The translations under genes and the position numbers were made by a program. The notes beneath the pieces were generated by a model. The model saw only the letters and a program-made list of their open reading frames with translations. It did no database searches and had not been told where the DNA came from. From Paenibacillus sp. FSL R5-0766 (GTDB taxonomy: Bacteria > Bacillota > Bacilli > Paenibacillales > Paenibacillaceae), in the NCBI RefSeq assembly GCF_037971845.1, contig NZ_CP150227.1:496001-560000 (forward strand): a stretch of 64,000 nt of DNA, given 5' to 3'. This document shows positions 53,378-60,895 of this stretch, piece after piece; position 1 is the stretch's first letter, and every line of letters begins with the position of its first letter.

Positions 53378-54066
53378 ATGATTGGACAACAATGGATGTA
53401 TATCAAGCTTATCGGCTCACATCATAGTGGGTGGCTTGCAGGTAATACAGATTGGTTGGTACATGTGGTCAGCCTTGTATGTGCAAGTGTACTAGCTTTT
53501 TTGTTGGTTATCTACGGTTTTAACGCATAAAGCGTACTCGGGAACGTGGTCGTATTATATACATTCCCGATCCGATCTGCAGGGTAGAAGTGCCCGGTAC
53601 ATGGCGTCAGCTGTGCAGACAGCGTATCGGTTGGCACATGCAGCTTGCAAGCAGTCTATGGACTCAGCGGAGCATGATCTTCAATCCGGCCTATGGCTGG
53701 ATGGGAATGGTATCCATCCCGTATTTTATTTTGATCGAATTGTTGGGGCCTGTGATGGAACTGGGAGTGATTTTGCTGTTCATCTCAGGCATAGGGCTAC
53801 AGTTGGTGGATATTAACCTATGCATCATTCTCGTTCTGCTACTGACCCTCTATGGTTCCTTGTTGTCCGCAAGTGTGGTGATGTTCGAAATATGGTGTTC
53901 ACGCAAGGCATATACGTCCCGAGAGGTGACACGTCTGCTGTTGTATGCATGTACGGAGACGTTCTGGTTCAGACCGCTGAATAACATATCCCGTATATAT
54001 GGCATATTGCAGGCTATGGGCTTGCGGAAGGCAGAGGAAAAGGACAGCAGACATGGATTAGAGTAA
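53378..54066 (+). pseudogene. Family 2 glycosyltransferase remnant, catalytic core deleted
   Basis: The first piece (53378-53530, start MIGQQWMY after AAGGGGA) is an N-terminal segment ending in a membrane helix (VVSLVCASVLAFLLVIYGFNA) and a stop. After it a different frame reads RGRIIYIPDPICRVEVPGTWRQLCRQR, then WHMQLASSLWTQRSMIFNPAYGWMGMVS and three membrane helices to 54066. The second piece is the C-terminal part of membrane GT2 enzymes (PDPxC..EvPxTWxxLxxQRxRW, with Gly in the usual Arg place). The GT-A core with its DxD is absent, so roughly 200-250 residues are missing and activity is lost. A partner of the gene downstream. Confidence 0.7.
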
Positions 54067-54120
54067 TCTAACGACCGATCCTGACAATACCTTGGAACAG
54101 AGCAAGGAGGAATACGCTTC

Positions 54121-55251
54121 ATGAAAAAAAGTTACAGGCCAGCCACGATGTGGACCCTGGCTTGTTTTACAGTGGTATCGGTGGTGCTGGTTGTCCCCTG
54201 GATTATGTGGCAATCTCAGGCCCCTGTTCCACTGAACATCATGATTATTGACAAGAGCAGGCCGGACTTGTCCTATCAGGGGCACAAGGGATTGGTCTGG
54301 CTGCTGAATCAGCAGAAGATCGTACAGCAAACAGGGGAACACTACTCGTATGAAGAGGATTATTACGGCTATGATCTTCAGGACGGGCTTCCTCGGATGA
54401 AGCAATTGTTGCCTGATGAGGTGACGGACACGGATCTGATCTATCTGACGGCGAATCGGAGTAGTCTGTCTGCACACAAGAATGAACGGAAGCAAGACGA
54501 AATTTATGAAGGATTAACAATATATGATGTGCAGAAGATTCGCGAGGCTGCGTATAAAGGCGTGACGATTGTTGCCGAATACAGTGCATTGGCGAATACG
54601 GCTTCCAAGATGACAAGAGAGCAGCTATACCCCATCTTGGGTGTGGACAGCAGTGGATGGCAGGGGAAATCGGTATCTAATCTGCAAAGTATAGAAGAAG
54701 TACCCCGCTGGGTTAGGGCGCACTATGAGCAGCAGGAGAAGAAGAAATGGCATTATCGCGGAGCAGGTATGCTGCTGATACATATGGATGGACAGGTCAT
54801 GGTACTGGAGAAAGGTCCGGATGTGAAGACAGGCAATATACAGATTGCATTTACACCGGAAGGTAGCGATTGGAGCGGTATAACCCAGGATATACATTAC
54901 AATGGCTGGTTCGATATCATTGTGCCGCAACAGAATAATTCCATACTGGCCTGGTATAAGACGGATCTTACGGAGACAGGCGAGCAGAAGCTGGTGGATG
55001 CAGGAATTCCCGCGGAATTTGCTGCACTTGTCCGCTACGACGACTATAATCGGTCGTATTACATGGCAGGGTCATTCGGTGAGATGAAGCATTATTCCTT
55101 CTGGCGCCGAATCCGGGGATGGGAGGTCGTCCGGTCCAAGCTTACGCCAGATCAGAAAGATATTCCGGACATGTTCTACTGGAAGGTGTACGTGCCCGTG
55201 ATGAAGCATATTTTGAATGAAGTGCAGGATGGACGGCAGCAATGGCCATAG
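54121..55251 (+). CDS. Membrane-anchored extracellular protein of unknown function
   Basis: Predicted anchored protein of 376 residues. One N-terminal hydrophobic segment (about 12-32) precedes a soluble extracytoplasmic domain. It begins LNIMIIDKSRPDLSYQGHKGLVWLLNQQKI, which looks like a Rossmann-like strand-helix start, and contains TDLIYLTANRSSLS, VTIVAEYSALANTASKM and FDIIVPQQNNSILAWYKTD. No family is recognised. AAGGAGG lies before the start, 54 bases after the broken glycosyltransferase gene, which points to a shared role in making or exporting a polysaccharide. Confidence 0.75.
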   Translation: MKKSYRPATMWTLACFTVVSVVLVVPWIMWQSQAPVPLNIMIIDKSRPDLSYQGHKGLVWLLNQQKIVQQTGEHYSYEEDYYGYDLQDGLPRMKQLLPDEVTDTDLIYLTANRSSLSAHKNERKQDEIYEGLTIYDVQKIREAAYKGVTIVAEYSALANTASKMTREQLYPILGVDSSGWQGKSVSNLQSIEEVPRWVRAHYEQQEKKKWHYRGAGMLLIHMDGQVMVLEKGPDVKTGNIQIAFTPEGSDWSGITQDIHYNGWFDIIVPQQNNSILAWYKTDLTETGEQKLVDAGIPAEFAALVRYDDYNRSYYMAGSFGEMKHYSFWRRIRGWEVVRSKLTPDQKDIPDMFYWKVYVPVMKHILNEVQDGRQQWP

Positions 55252-55508
55252 ATAGGCTATCGAGAACCGTTTCGATGGAAAGAGGGAAACCAAAGTCCAT
55301 TCCACCTTTCGAGAGGAACGGGAGATGTACATAATAGAGAAGTGCGTCGTTGTGAGTGGCAAAAGTGTGGTTGAGAGACAGGGCGGATCAAGTAAGGATC
55401 AGATTGCCAGGTGAAATGGGACTGGGTAGATTGAATACGTTTCAGACTCTTACCACCCTGAACAATGGGGTATGTAGCTAGATCTGAAGCACCGTACGTA
55501 GCGCGTTT

Positions 55509-55582
55509 TAACGAACTCAGCACATCTTATATGTCCTAATTTGGTACGTTGGTAAATGTAACGAATCACATACGCGTTAAAT
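55509..55582 (+). repeat. Two TAACGAATC-N9/10-TTAtAT repeat units
   Basis: TAACGAAC (55509-55516) is followed ten bases later by TTATAT, and TAACGAATC (55559-55567) nine bases later by TTAAAT. They match the units at 3724-3865 in sequence and spacing, but lie as direct repeats. Confidence 0.5.
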
Positions 55583-55696
55583 GAACACAAGCCGATGAAA
55601 GATGAATTCAAAGTGGATGTTAATTTGCTAAAAGTCATCGGCGTAACTATAACATTATTACTGTCAAATCTATGGGATGTACCAGTACACCGCAAT

Positions 55697-55733
55697 GCAA
55701 AAAGGACTGCAGATTTTTTGCAGTCCTTTTTCA
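55697..55733. terminator. Terminator at the end of the TetR gene
   Basis: AAAAAGGACTGC (55699-55710) pairs with GCAGTCCTTTTT (55720-55731). The T run on either strand suits the minus-strand tetR operon. Confidence 0.88.
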
Positions 55734-55753
55734 TGATGCAATGCGTGGCTTAA

Positions 55754-56326
55754 CTAGTCCTGGTGAAGATGCCGGAGTCCGTGCAGGAAGGCGGATACGG
55801 TCATACGCAGACTTTCGTCTGGATCAAAGTCCATGCCGAAGCCGCCCTGTGCCTCAATGGAGGCAAATCCATGGCAGAGGCTGCGCAAACCACGAACGGT
55901 GTGCAATGCTTCCGCTTCGGTTAGCGGGTAGGGCTGCAAGCTGTGCAGCAGCAACTCCAGCGTGGCTGTGCTGGCCGCGGCGAGCTGTGGCTCCTCGCGG
56001 TCCGGGGCATGGAATGAGGCTTCGTAGAGCCCGGGGTGCTCGCGGACGAAGCCAATGTATGCCGCAGCGATGGCCTGAATGGCATCATCGCCAGTGCGGT
56101 CAGCGATAGCCGCGGTTAATGCGCGGCTAAGCTGTTGTACGGACATCAGCGCCATTTCCTGGCGAAGCCCGGGAAGTCCGCTGATGTGGTTGTAGAGCGA
56201 CGGCGAGCGCACATCCAGCCGCTGTGCCAACGCGGCGAGTGTCAGCGCCTGAAAGCCGTCGCTGTCAGCAAGCTGGGCGGCGGCGCTGAGCAGAGCGCCG
56301 CGATCCAGCCCTTGCCGGGGGCTCAT
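55754..56326 (-). CDS. TetR/AcrR family regulator (WHG-domain type)
   Basis: DNA-binding repressor of 190 residues. The TetR helix-turn-helix is ALLSAAAQLADSDGFQALTLAALAQRLDVRSPSLYNHISGL (about 11-51), with the LYNHI variant of LYYHF. The ligand domain (IGFVREHPGLYEASFHAP, about 92-109) fits the TetR_C_33/WHG group. The gene is markedly GC-rich against its neighbours. It overlaps the metallo-hydrolase stop by four bases; both are read from one promoter that carries two palindromic operators, implying self-repression. Confidence 0.9.
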   Translation of the reverse strand: MSPRQGLDRGALLSAAAQLADSDGFQALTLAALAQRLDVRSPSLYNHISGLPGLRQEMALMSVQQLSRALTAAIADRTGDDAIQAIAAAYIGFVREHPGLYEASFHAPDREEPQLAAASTATLELLLHSLQPYPLTEAEALHTVRGLRSLCHGFASIEAQGGFGMDFDPDESLRMTVSAFLHGLRHLHQD

Positions 56327-57054
56327 AGTTGCCCCCCGGCAAGATCAAACCGCTGCTGTGCATCAGCGGTTGCCGCGCGCATGGCGGCCGCGGGCTGGTG
56401 CAGCATCCGTCCGTGGCCTACCGCCAGCACGGACGGTTCCAGCTCCGCCAGGCGCTTCGCGCTGGCCAGAGCCGCTTCGCGGTTCCACGTCGCCAGCGCG
56501 GGGAACGGGAAGAGCGGGCGCATGCGGCCGGATACGGCAAGGCCGCCTTGCAGCTGGTACGCGTCGCCAGCGATGAGCACGCGGCTGCGCGTATCGATGA
56601 AGGACATATGCCCCGGCGTATGTCCTGGTGAGGCAATGGCGACCAGTGACCCAATCTGGTCACCGTCATCCAGCAATTGGTTTGGCTGGGTGCGCACCGC
56701 TTTGGGCTTAGGCACGCCGCCGCGTACCGGGGTTTGTGGCTCACCGGGAAGAAGGGAAGTATCACCCGCCAATAGACGAGCATCCCGTCTGGAGATGAAG
56801 ATCTCGGCTTGGGGCAGTGTCTCTTTGAGACGATCCAATGCACCAATATGGTCGCTATGCGCGTGAGTCAGAATGATCTTGGTCATGGGTTTTCCAAGGG
56901 ACTGGGCAGTTGCCAAAATCCCCTTAAGACTGAACGGTATTCCGGCATCAATCAGGGTTAATCCATCTTCCTCTTCAACCAAGTATACGTTCACAGGGAA
57001 GAGTCTTGGGAAAAACGTAACTTGAACGACATCAAATTCTCGGGTAATACGCAT
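56323..57054 (-). CDS. MBL-fold metallo-hydrolase
   Basis: Metallo-beta-lactamase-fold hydrolase of 243 residues. The metal-binding motif is LTHAHSDHIGALD (about 60-72, HxHxDH), with a second His in SPGHTPGHMSFI (about 136-147), an Asp in LIAGDAYQLQ and a last His in AVGHGRML. The substrate is unknown; Lactonase- and glyoxalase-II-like members share this layout. It is co-transcribed with the TetR gene and shares its high GC content. Start at 57054 with AAGGAGGGG ahead. Confidence 0.92.
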   Translation of the reverse strand: MRITREFDVVQVTFFPRLFPVNVYLVEEEDGLTLIDAGIPFSLKGILATAQSLGKPMTKIILTHAHSDHIGALDRLKETLPQAEIFISRRDARLLAGDTSLLPGEPQTPVRGGVPKPKAVRTQPNQLLDDGDQIGSLVAIASPGHTPGHMSFIDTRSRVLIAGDAYQLQGGLAVSGRMRPLFPFPALATWNREAALASAKRLAELEPSVLAVGHGRMLHQPAAAMRAATADAQQRFDLAGGQL

Positions 57055-57072
57055 CGTTAACCCCTCCTTAAA

Positions 57073-57108
57073 ACTAATGGTATTAGTATAATAACTAATG
57101 GGATTAGT
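57073..57108. promoter_or_regulatory. Twin palindromic operators of the TetR/metallo-hydrolase operon
   Basis: ACTAATGGTATTAGT (57073-57087) and ACTAATGGGATTAGT (57094-57108) are two nearly identical 15-bp palindromes (CTAAT-N3-ATTAG) exactly 21 bp apart, two helical turns. They overlap a minus-strand -10 TATACT (57090-57085). This is a convincing TetR operator pair. Confidence 0.85.
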
Positions 57109-57176
57109 TTTAGCAATACCTGTTGTTCATTCTATTCAAATAAAAAAAATTTTAAATAATGATGCACTTTACAAAA

Positions 57177-57285
57177 AAAGCGTTTTCAAATTGAGGATTA
57201 CCGATTATAATAGTCACGTAAGCCCTTTCATATGTCTATCTTATTGGAGCCCTTCGCGTAGCGAAAGGCTCACTTTTTTGTCTTT
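57177..57285 (+). ncRNA. Possible small RNA or orphan transcript
   Basis: TTTTCA and TATAAT (about 57183-57211, spacer 17) precede about 55 bases that end in the terminator GAGCC-CTTCGC / GCGAAAGGCTC (57247-57270) with TTTTTT. No reading frame fits between them. It could be a small RNA or a leader read-through from the metallo-hydrolase promoter region. Confidence 0.35.
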
Positions 57286-57394
57286 TTTAGATTAAAATGA
57301 AGACAGGATGTTCATCCTAGCTTAATTGTGTTGATGAGCTGTAAGTATTGGTATAACAGGAAAAATCACGTTTGATCTCCATGCTAGATGAAAG

Positions 57395-57432
57395 TTGACA
57401 AACATAACTGTTATTCATATAATGACAGTTAT
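57395..57432 (+). promoter_or_regulatory. Promoter of the Rrf2 regulator gene with operator dyad
   Basis: TTGACA (57395-57400), 17-base spacer and TATAAT (57418-57423) match the sigma-A consensus perfectly. ATAACTGT (57404-57411) and ACAGTTAT (57425-57432) form a dyad that straddles the -10, a likely autorepression operator. Confidence 0.85.
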
Positions 57433-57484
57433 ACTTACCTTGGGTTGGAGTTCATCGGTGTTGTAAGCCGGGAAGGAGTAAGTT

Positions 57485-57949
57485 ATGAACAGCGAATTTA
57501 CCATAGCGGTGCATTGTCTTGTTTTTCTGTCGATGAGAAATGAGTGTATGGCCAATAGTGAAGATTTGTCCCAGAGTGTGGGTACACACCCGGCCAGAGT
57601 CCGTAAGGTACTTAGTGTTCTGCGCAAACATGGTTACCTGACGACAAAGGAAGGTGCTCATGGTGGGTACTTGCTTAGCCGTCCAAGTGAAGAGATCAAG
57701 CTGGGAGAATTGTACAGACTGGTAGCTGGTGGTTCACTTGGTCCCAACTGGTGCTCAGGGGAGTCTGGTTCATCTTGCGTAGTATCTTCCAATATGCAGG
57801 ATGTGATGGGGAACATATATAACGGAGGCGAAGAGGCGCTCAGCGCTTATTTTGACCGTATATCCATTCAGGATGTGAAAGAGCGCATAGGTCATGGGGA
57901 AGCGATAACCCTGTCGCTGAATGGATTGCCTGCAAAGGAGAAGTCCTGA
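57485..57949 (+). CDS. Rrf2 family transcriptional regulator
   Basis: Winged-helix regulator of 154 residues. FTIAVHCLVFLSMRNECMANSEDLSQSVGTHPARVRKVLSVLRKHGYLTTKEGAHGGYLLSRPSEEI (about 5-71) is the Rrf2 DNA-binding domain, including the G-GYxL wing. Two cysteines (NWCSG and SSCVVS, about 96 and 105) stand where Rrf2 sensors such as IscR or NsrR bind Fe-S clusters, but only two are present, so thiol sensing is as likely. It sits before a nitroreductase gene and may control it. Confidence 0.88.
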   Translation: MNSEFTIAVHCLVFLSMRNECMANSEDLSQSVGTHPARVRKVLSVLRKHGYLTTKEGAHGGYLLSRPSEEIKLGELYRLVAGGSLGPNWCSGESGSSCVVSSNMQDVMGNIYNGGEEALSAYFDRISIQDVKERIGHGEAITLSLNGLPAKEKS

Positions 57950-58213
57950 CGGAGTCCACAACGAATGGTCCTTCCTGACATGGCCTTGGTTTAGTCAGGC
58001 ATGGTGGACAAGTTATGGCATTGGCGTGTGCTCCGGTGAAAGATCCATTGATGTTCTCAGGCGATTCCGGGCATAACGTGAACACAGATGGGGAGAGATT
58101 ATCTGCGCTGATGTTATTTTCGGAAGGCAAATCCTTGGTAGAGTAGTATTCTTCAAGATCACCTTGCGAAAGTAAAGAAGTATAAACAAACTAGATTCTG
58201 GGGAGTGGAACAC

Positions 58214-58840
58214 ATGTCAGGCATTGAAAAAAATGAAACACTTCGCGTTATTAGCGAACGCCATGCTGTCAAAAAGTACGAAAAAGGTTTTGAATTGCCT
58301 GAAGCTGATCTCAATGCGATTCTGACAGCAGCAGCGGAAGCACCATCTTCATGGAACCTGCAACACTGGAGATTCCTCGTGATTGAATCCGAAGCAGACA
58401 AAGCGAAATTGCTGCCAGTTGCTTACGGTCAAAGTCAGATCGTGGAAAGTTCGGTTACGATTGCTGTTCTCGGAGACTTGGAAGCAAACCGTAACACAGT
58501 AATCTACGACCAAGCTGTTGAAGCAGGCGCACTGACTGCTGAGGTTCGTGACGCATTGGTTGGACAGATCAACGGTGCTTACCAAAGCCCGCAAATCGCT
58601 CGCGATGAAGCGATCCGCAATGCATCTTTTGCTTCCCAAAATATTATGCTTGCTGCACGCTCCCTGGGTTACGATACATGTCCAATCGGTGGATATAATC
58701 CACAAAAACTGATCGAAACATTCAACATTCCTGCACGATTTGTGCCAACGTTGTTGATTACTGTAGGTAAAGCTGCACAGCCAGCTCGCCCGTCAGGACG
58801 TTTACCGTTGTCTGAGGTTGTTGTTAAAGGTTCTTTCTAA
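58214..58840 (+). CDS. Nitroreductase family flavoprotein
   Basis: FMN- and NAD(P)H-dependent oxidoreductase of 208 residues. SERHAVKKYEKGFELPEADL and AAAEAPSSWNLQHWRFLVI (about 36-54) are the FMN-binding opening of the nitroreductase fold; SQNIMLAARSLGYDTCPIGGYNP (about 140-162) closes the second binding site. It reduces nitro compounds, quinones or related electrophiles. Start at 58214 follows GGGGAG. The Rrf2 gene upstream is in the same direction; a redox-stress pair is plausible. Confidence 0.9.
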   Translation: MSGIEKNETLRVISERHAVKKYEKGFELPEADLNAILTAAAEAPSSWNLQHWRFLVIESEADKAKLLPVAYGQSQIVESSVTIAVLGDLEANRNTVIYDQAVEAGALTAEVRDALVGQINGAYQSPQIARDEAIRNASFASQNIMLAARSLGYDTCPIGGYNPQKLIETFNIPARFVPTLLITVGKAAQPARPSGRLPLSEVVVKGSF

Positions 58841-58901
58841 GTTAGAAAGTTAAATCTGATGATTGCATCAGTGATATAGGTATAAATAACGGTATAATAC
58901 A

Positions 58902-58940
58902 AAAGCCGCACTTTCCTGTTAAGGGAAAGTGCGGCTGTTT
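58902..58940. terminator. Bidirectional terminator between the nitroreductase and SLH genes
   Basis: AGCCGCACTTTCC (58904-58916) pairs with GGGAAAGTGCGGCT (58923-58936) over a short loop; AAAA and GTTT flank it. Confidence 0.85.
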
Positions 58941-58966
58941 GGCATACTGCTTCCATCATGAAATGA

Positions 58967-59650
58967 TTACTTCTCAGGTGTTTCAGGGATTTGTGGTGCA
59001 TGGAACGATTCCATGTACTCGATTGCGTTATACATCATCACTGCTGCTTCGGCACGAGTAATCGTTTGTTTGGGATTGAAGTTGCCGTCGGCATCCAGCT
59101 CATTGATTTTGAGAACGAGTGAACGCTGAATGGCACCTTGATACTCTGGCGTAAGTTCCTGTTCGTCGGTAATGTCCACAGGTTTGATATTAATCATCGG
59201 CAGACCGCCTTTGGCCTCGATGCCTTGCATCAGGAACAGTGTGAATTGTTCACGAGTAAGCGGTTTGGACGGATCGATATCCTGTGACATCTGAATGCCA
59301 TTATATTGGGCACGGATAAATGCATCACTGTACCATACGCCATCTTTTACAGTAGAGAAGTAGTCACTTGGTACCGGCATTTTGATAAAACGAATCGTGT
59401 CCAGATTCAGATTCAGGCCGTCCGCAATCAGTTGAATGCCCTGAGCAGTATTTAACTCCAGTTCAGGTTTGAACAAGCTGTCGCTCACACCTTTGATGAA
59501 TCCATCCTGATGGAGAGATTCGATTTTGTCTGCTCCTGCGATACCTTGAATATCCGTGAATTGGACCTGCGCCGCCTTGATCGGTCCTGCACTTAGAGAC
59601 AGCGTGAGCAGAGCTCCCGCAGTTAATGTAGCAATTATATTTTTTTTCAT
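58967..59650 (-). CDS. Secreted S-layer-homology (SLH) domain protein
   Basis: Cell-wall-binding protein of 227 residues. A signal peptide (about 1-27) is followed by three SLH-type segments: FTDIQGIAGADKIESLHQDGFIKGVSDSLFKPE, YSDAFIRAQYNG-PLTREQFTLFLMQ and ALQRSLVL-DGNFNPKQTITRAEAAVMMYNAI. SLH domains bind pyruvylated secondary polysaccharide. No other domain is fused, so it is a small SLH-only protein, possibly a wall or biofilm scaffold. Start at 59650 with GAGG ahead. Confidence 0.85.
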   Translation of the reverse strand: MKKNIIATLTAGALLTLSLSAGPIKAAQVQFTDIQGIAGADKIESLHQDGFIKGVSDSLFKPELELNTAQGIQLIADGLNLNLDTIRFIKMPVPSDYFSTVKDGVWYSDAFIRAQYNGIQMSQDIDPSKPLTREQFTLFLMQGIEAKGGLPMINIKPVDITDEQELTPEYQGAIQRSLVLKINELDADGNFNPKQTITRAEAAVMMYNAIEYMESFHAPQIPETPEK

Positions 59651-59794
59651 GATAGGTGCGCCTCACTTTTCCAGGGATGATCCCTTTATATAAAAGTTAT
59701 TTGCCCCTATAGACGACCCTTCTGTTCAAAAGGTTGCTGGAATTTTCCAACTGAATTCATAATCATTCAGAAGGGGCTAAGTGAAGACACTACC

Positions 59795-60655
59795 TTAACC
59801 TTTGGATTTATTTCGATAATCCGTGGGTGAACGCCCCATCATTTTGCTGAACAGACGGGAGAAGTAGTACGGGTCCTTGAATCCAAGCTCGGAACTGATC
59901 TGCTTCACGGTCCAATCGGTAAAATCCAGATAGCGGCAGGAATGCTGAATCTTAAGCCGCAGGAAATAATCGATGGGCGAATGCCCTGTAGCTTGCTTGA
60001 ATAACTGAGAGTAATGAGGGACAGACAGCCGCGCGTGTACCGCCAGTTCCTTAAGCGTGATTCCATTCTCCAGGTGCTCCAACATATATTGAACGGATTG
60101 TTCAGCCGCCCGTTTGCTACTAATGACCCCGCCATCTGTTCCTGTCGTCTCTGGTCCATAAGCGAGCATACCAAGCATATAACCGATAATCTGGGAGGCA
60201 TACGTCATCGTCTGCATGGAGTAACCCGTCTCTAACGCGCCGTAACATTCATGGAACAGCTCAAGCCATTTTTGAGCCTTGGCCGGGGGCATGGTAGTAA
60301 TATGATGAGTTAACAAGGGTTCTATGTAGGATAAAGCGTGTTCCCCGCGCAGATGAATCCAGAAGATGCTCCATGGTTCAGCTGCGTTTGCTCCGTACAC
60401 ATGAGGGACATGTGCAGGTAATATAACTAGGTTTCCCGGGCTGACATCATATGTCTTGCTGCCATCCAACGTATACCAGCCTGTGCCTTGGACACAGTAC
60501 ATCAGAATGTGTGATTCACAACCATCGGGACGATCACGGTAATGATGCTCCGCTTCGTGAAAGTAACCGATATCGGTTACGTATAATCCGCACGTGACCG
60601 GATAAGCTGCGGTTTCTTGCAGCAGGGCGTCCGGAAGCACAATGAGTTTTTGCAT
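59795..60655 (-). CDS. AraC family regulator with cupin-type sensor
   Basis: Regulator of about 286 residues. An N-terminal cupin-like domain (about 30-110, MYCVQGTGWYTLDGSKTYDVSPGNLVILPAHVPH) precedes two AraC helix-turn-helices (LKELAVHARLSVPHYSQLFKQATGHSP and VKQISSELGFKDPYYFSRLFSKMMGRSPTDYR). The cupin-AraC layout suits sugar or pectin-related sensing. The start is uncertain: ATG 60655 (MQKLIVLP) is chosen, as the -10 of the promoter at 60714 would place ATG 60706 at the very 5' end of the mRNA. Confidence 0.88.
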   Translation of the reverse strand: MQKLIVLPDALLQETAAYPVTCGLYVTDIGYFHEAEHHYRDRPDGCESHILMYCVQGTGWYTLDGSKTYDVSPGNLVILPAHVPHVYGANAAEPWSIFWIHLRGEHALSYIEPLLTHHITTMPPAKAQKWLELFHECYGALETGYSMQTMTYASQIIGYMLGMLAYGPETTGTDGGVISSKRAAEQSVQYMLEHLENGITLKELAVHARLSVPHYSQLFKQATGHSPIDYFLRLKIQHSCRYLDFTDWTVKQISSELGFKDPYYFSRLFSKMMGRSPTDYRNKSKG

Positions 60656-60713
60656 ACGAAATCCATCAGATTTACGCTGTAGGGGTGGTCTGTTGTTAGG
60701 TCTCATACTTTGT

Positions 60714-60742
60714 ATTATGGTGAGAGGGGATAAGGGAGTCAA
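60714..60742 (-). promoter_or_regulatory. Promoter of the AraC regulator gene
   Basis: On the minus strand TTGACT, a 17-base spacer and CATAAT (60719-60714) form a good sigma-A promoter. Initiation near 60707 gives a leader of about 50 bases to ATG 60655. Confidence 0.65.
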
Positions 60743-60895
60743 TGACAGATATGAGAGCGCACACCGGGGTTGTTATCGATTTAGAAAGCCACGTTATAGG
60801 ACAGGAAGTGAAGCAGTTGCCCGTGAATTGGGTAAGTACATACCAGTGGGAAGAATCAGAACAGTGAATATATAGGATAAGGGAGAGATTTAGAT

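Larger units (their letters stand above)
55252..55753. other. Gene-free gap with repeat units and a terminator
   Basis: No supported gene. It holds two TAACGAAtC-type repeat units (55509-55582) and the terminator at 55697. The remaining sequence shows no promoter or other structure. Confidence 0.5.
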
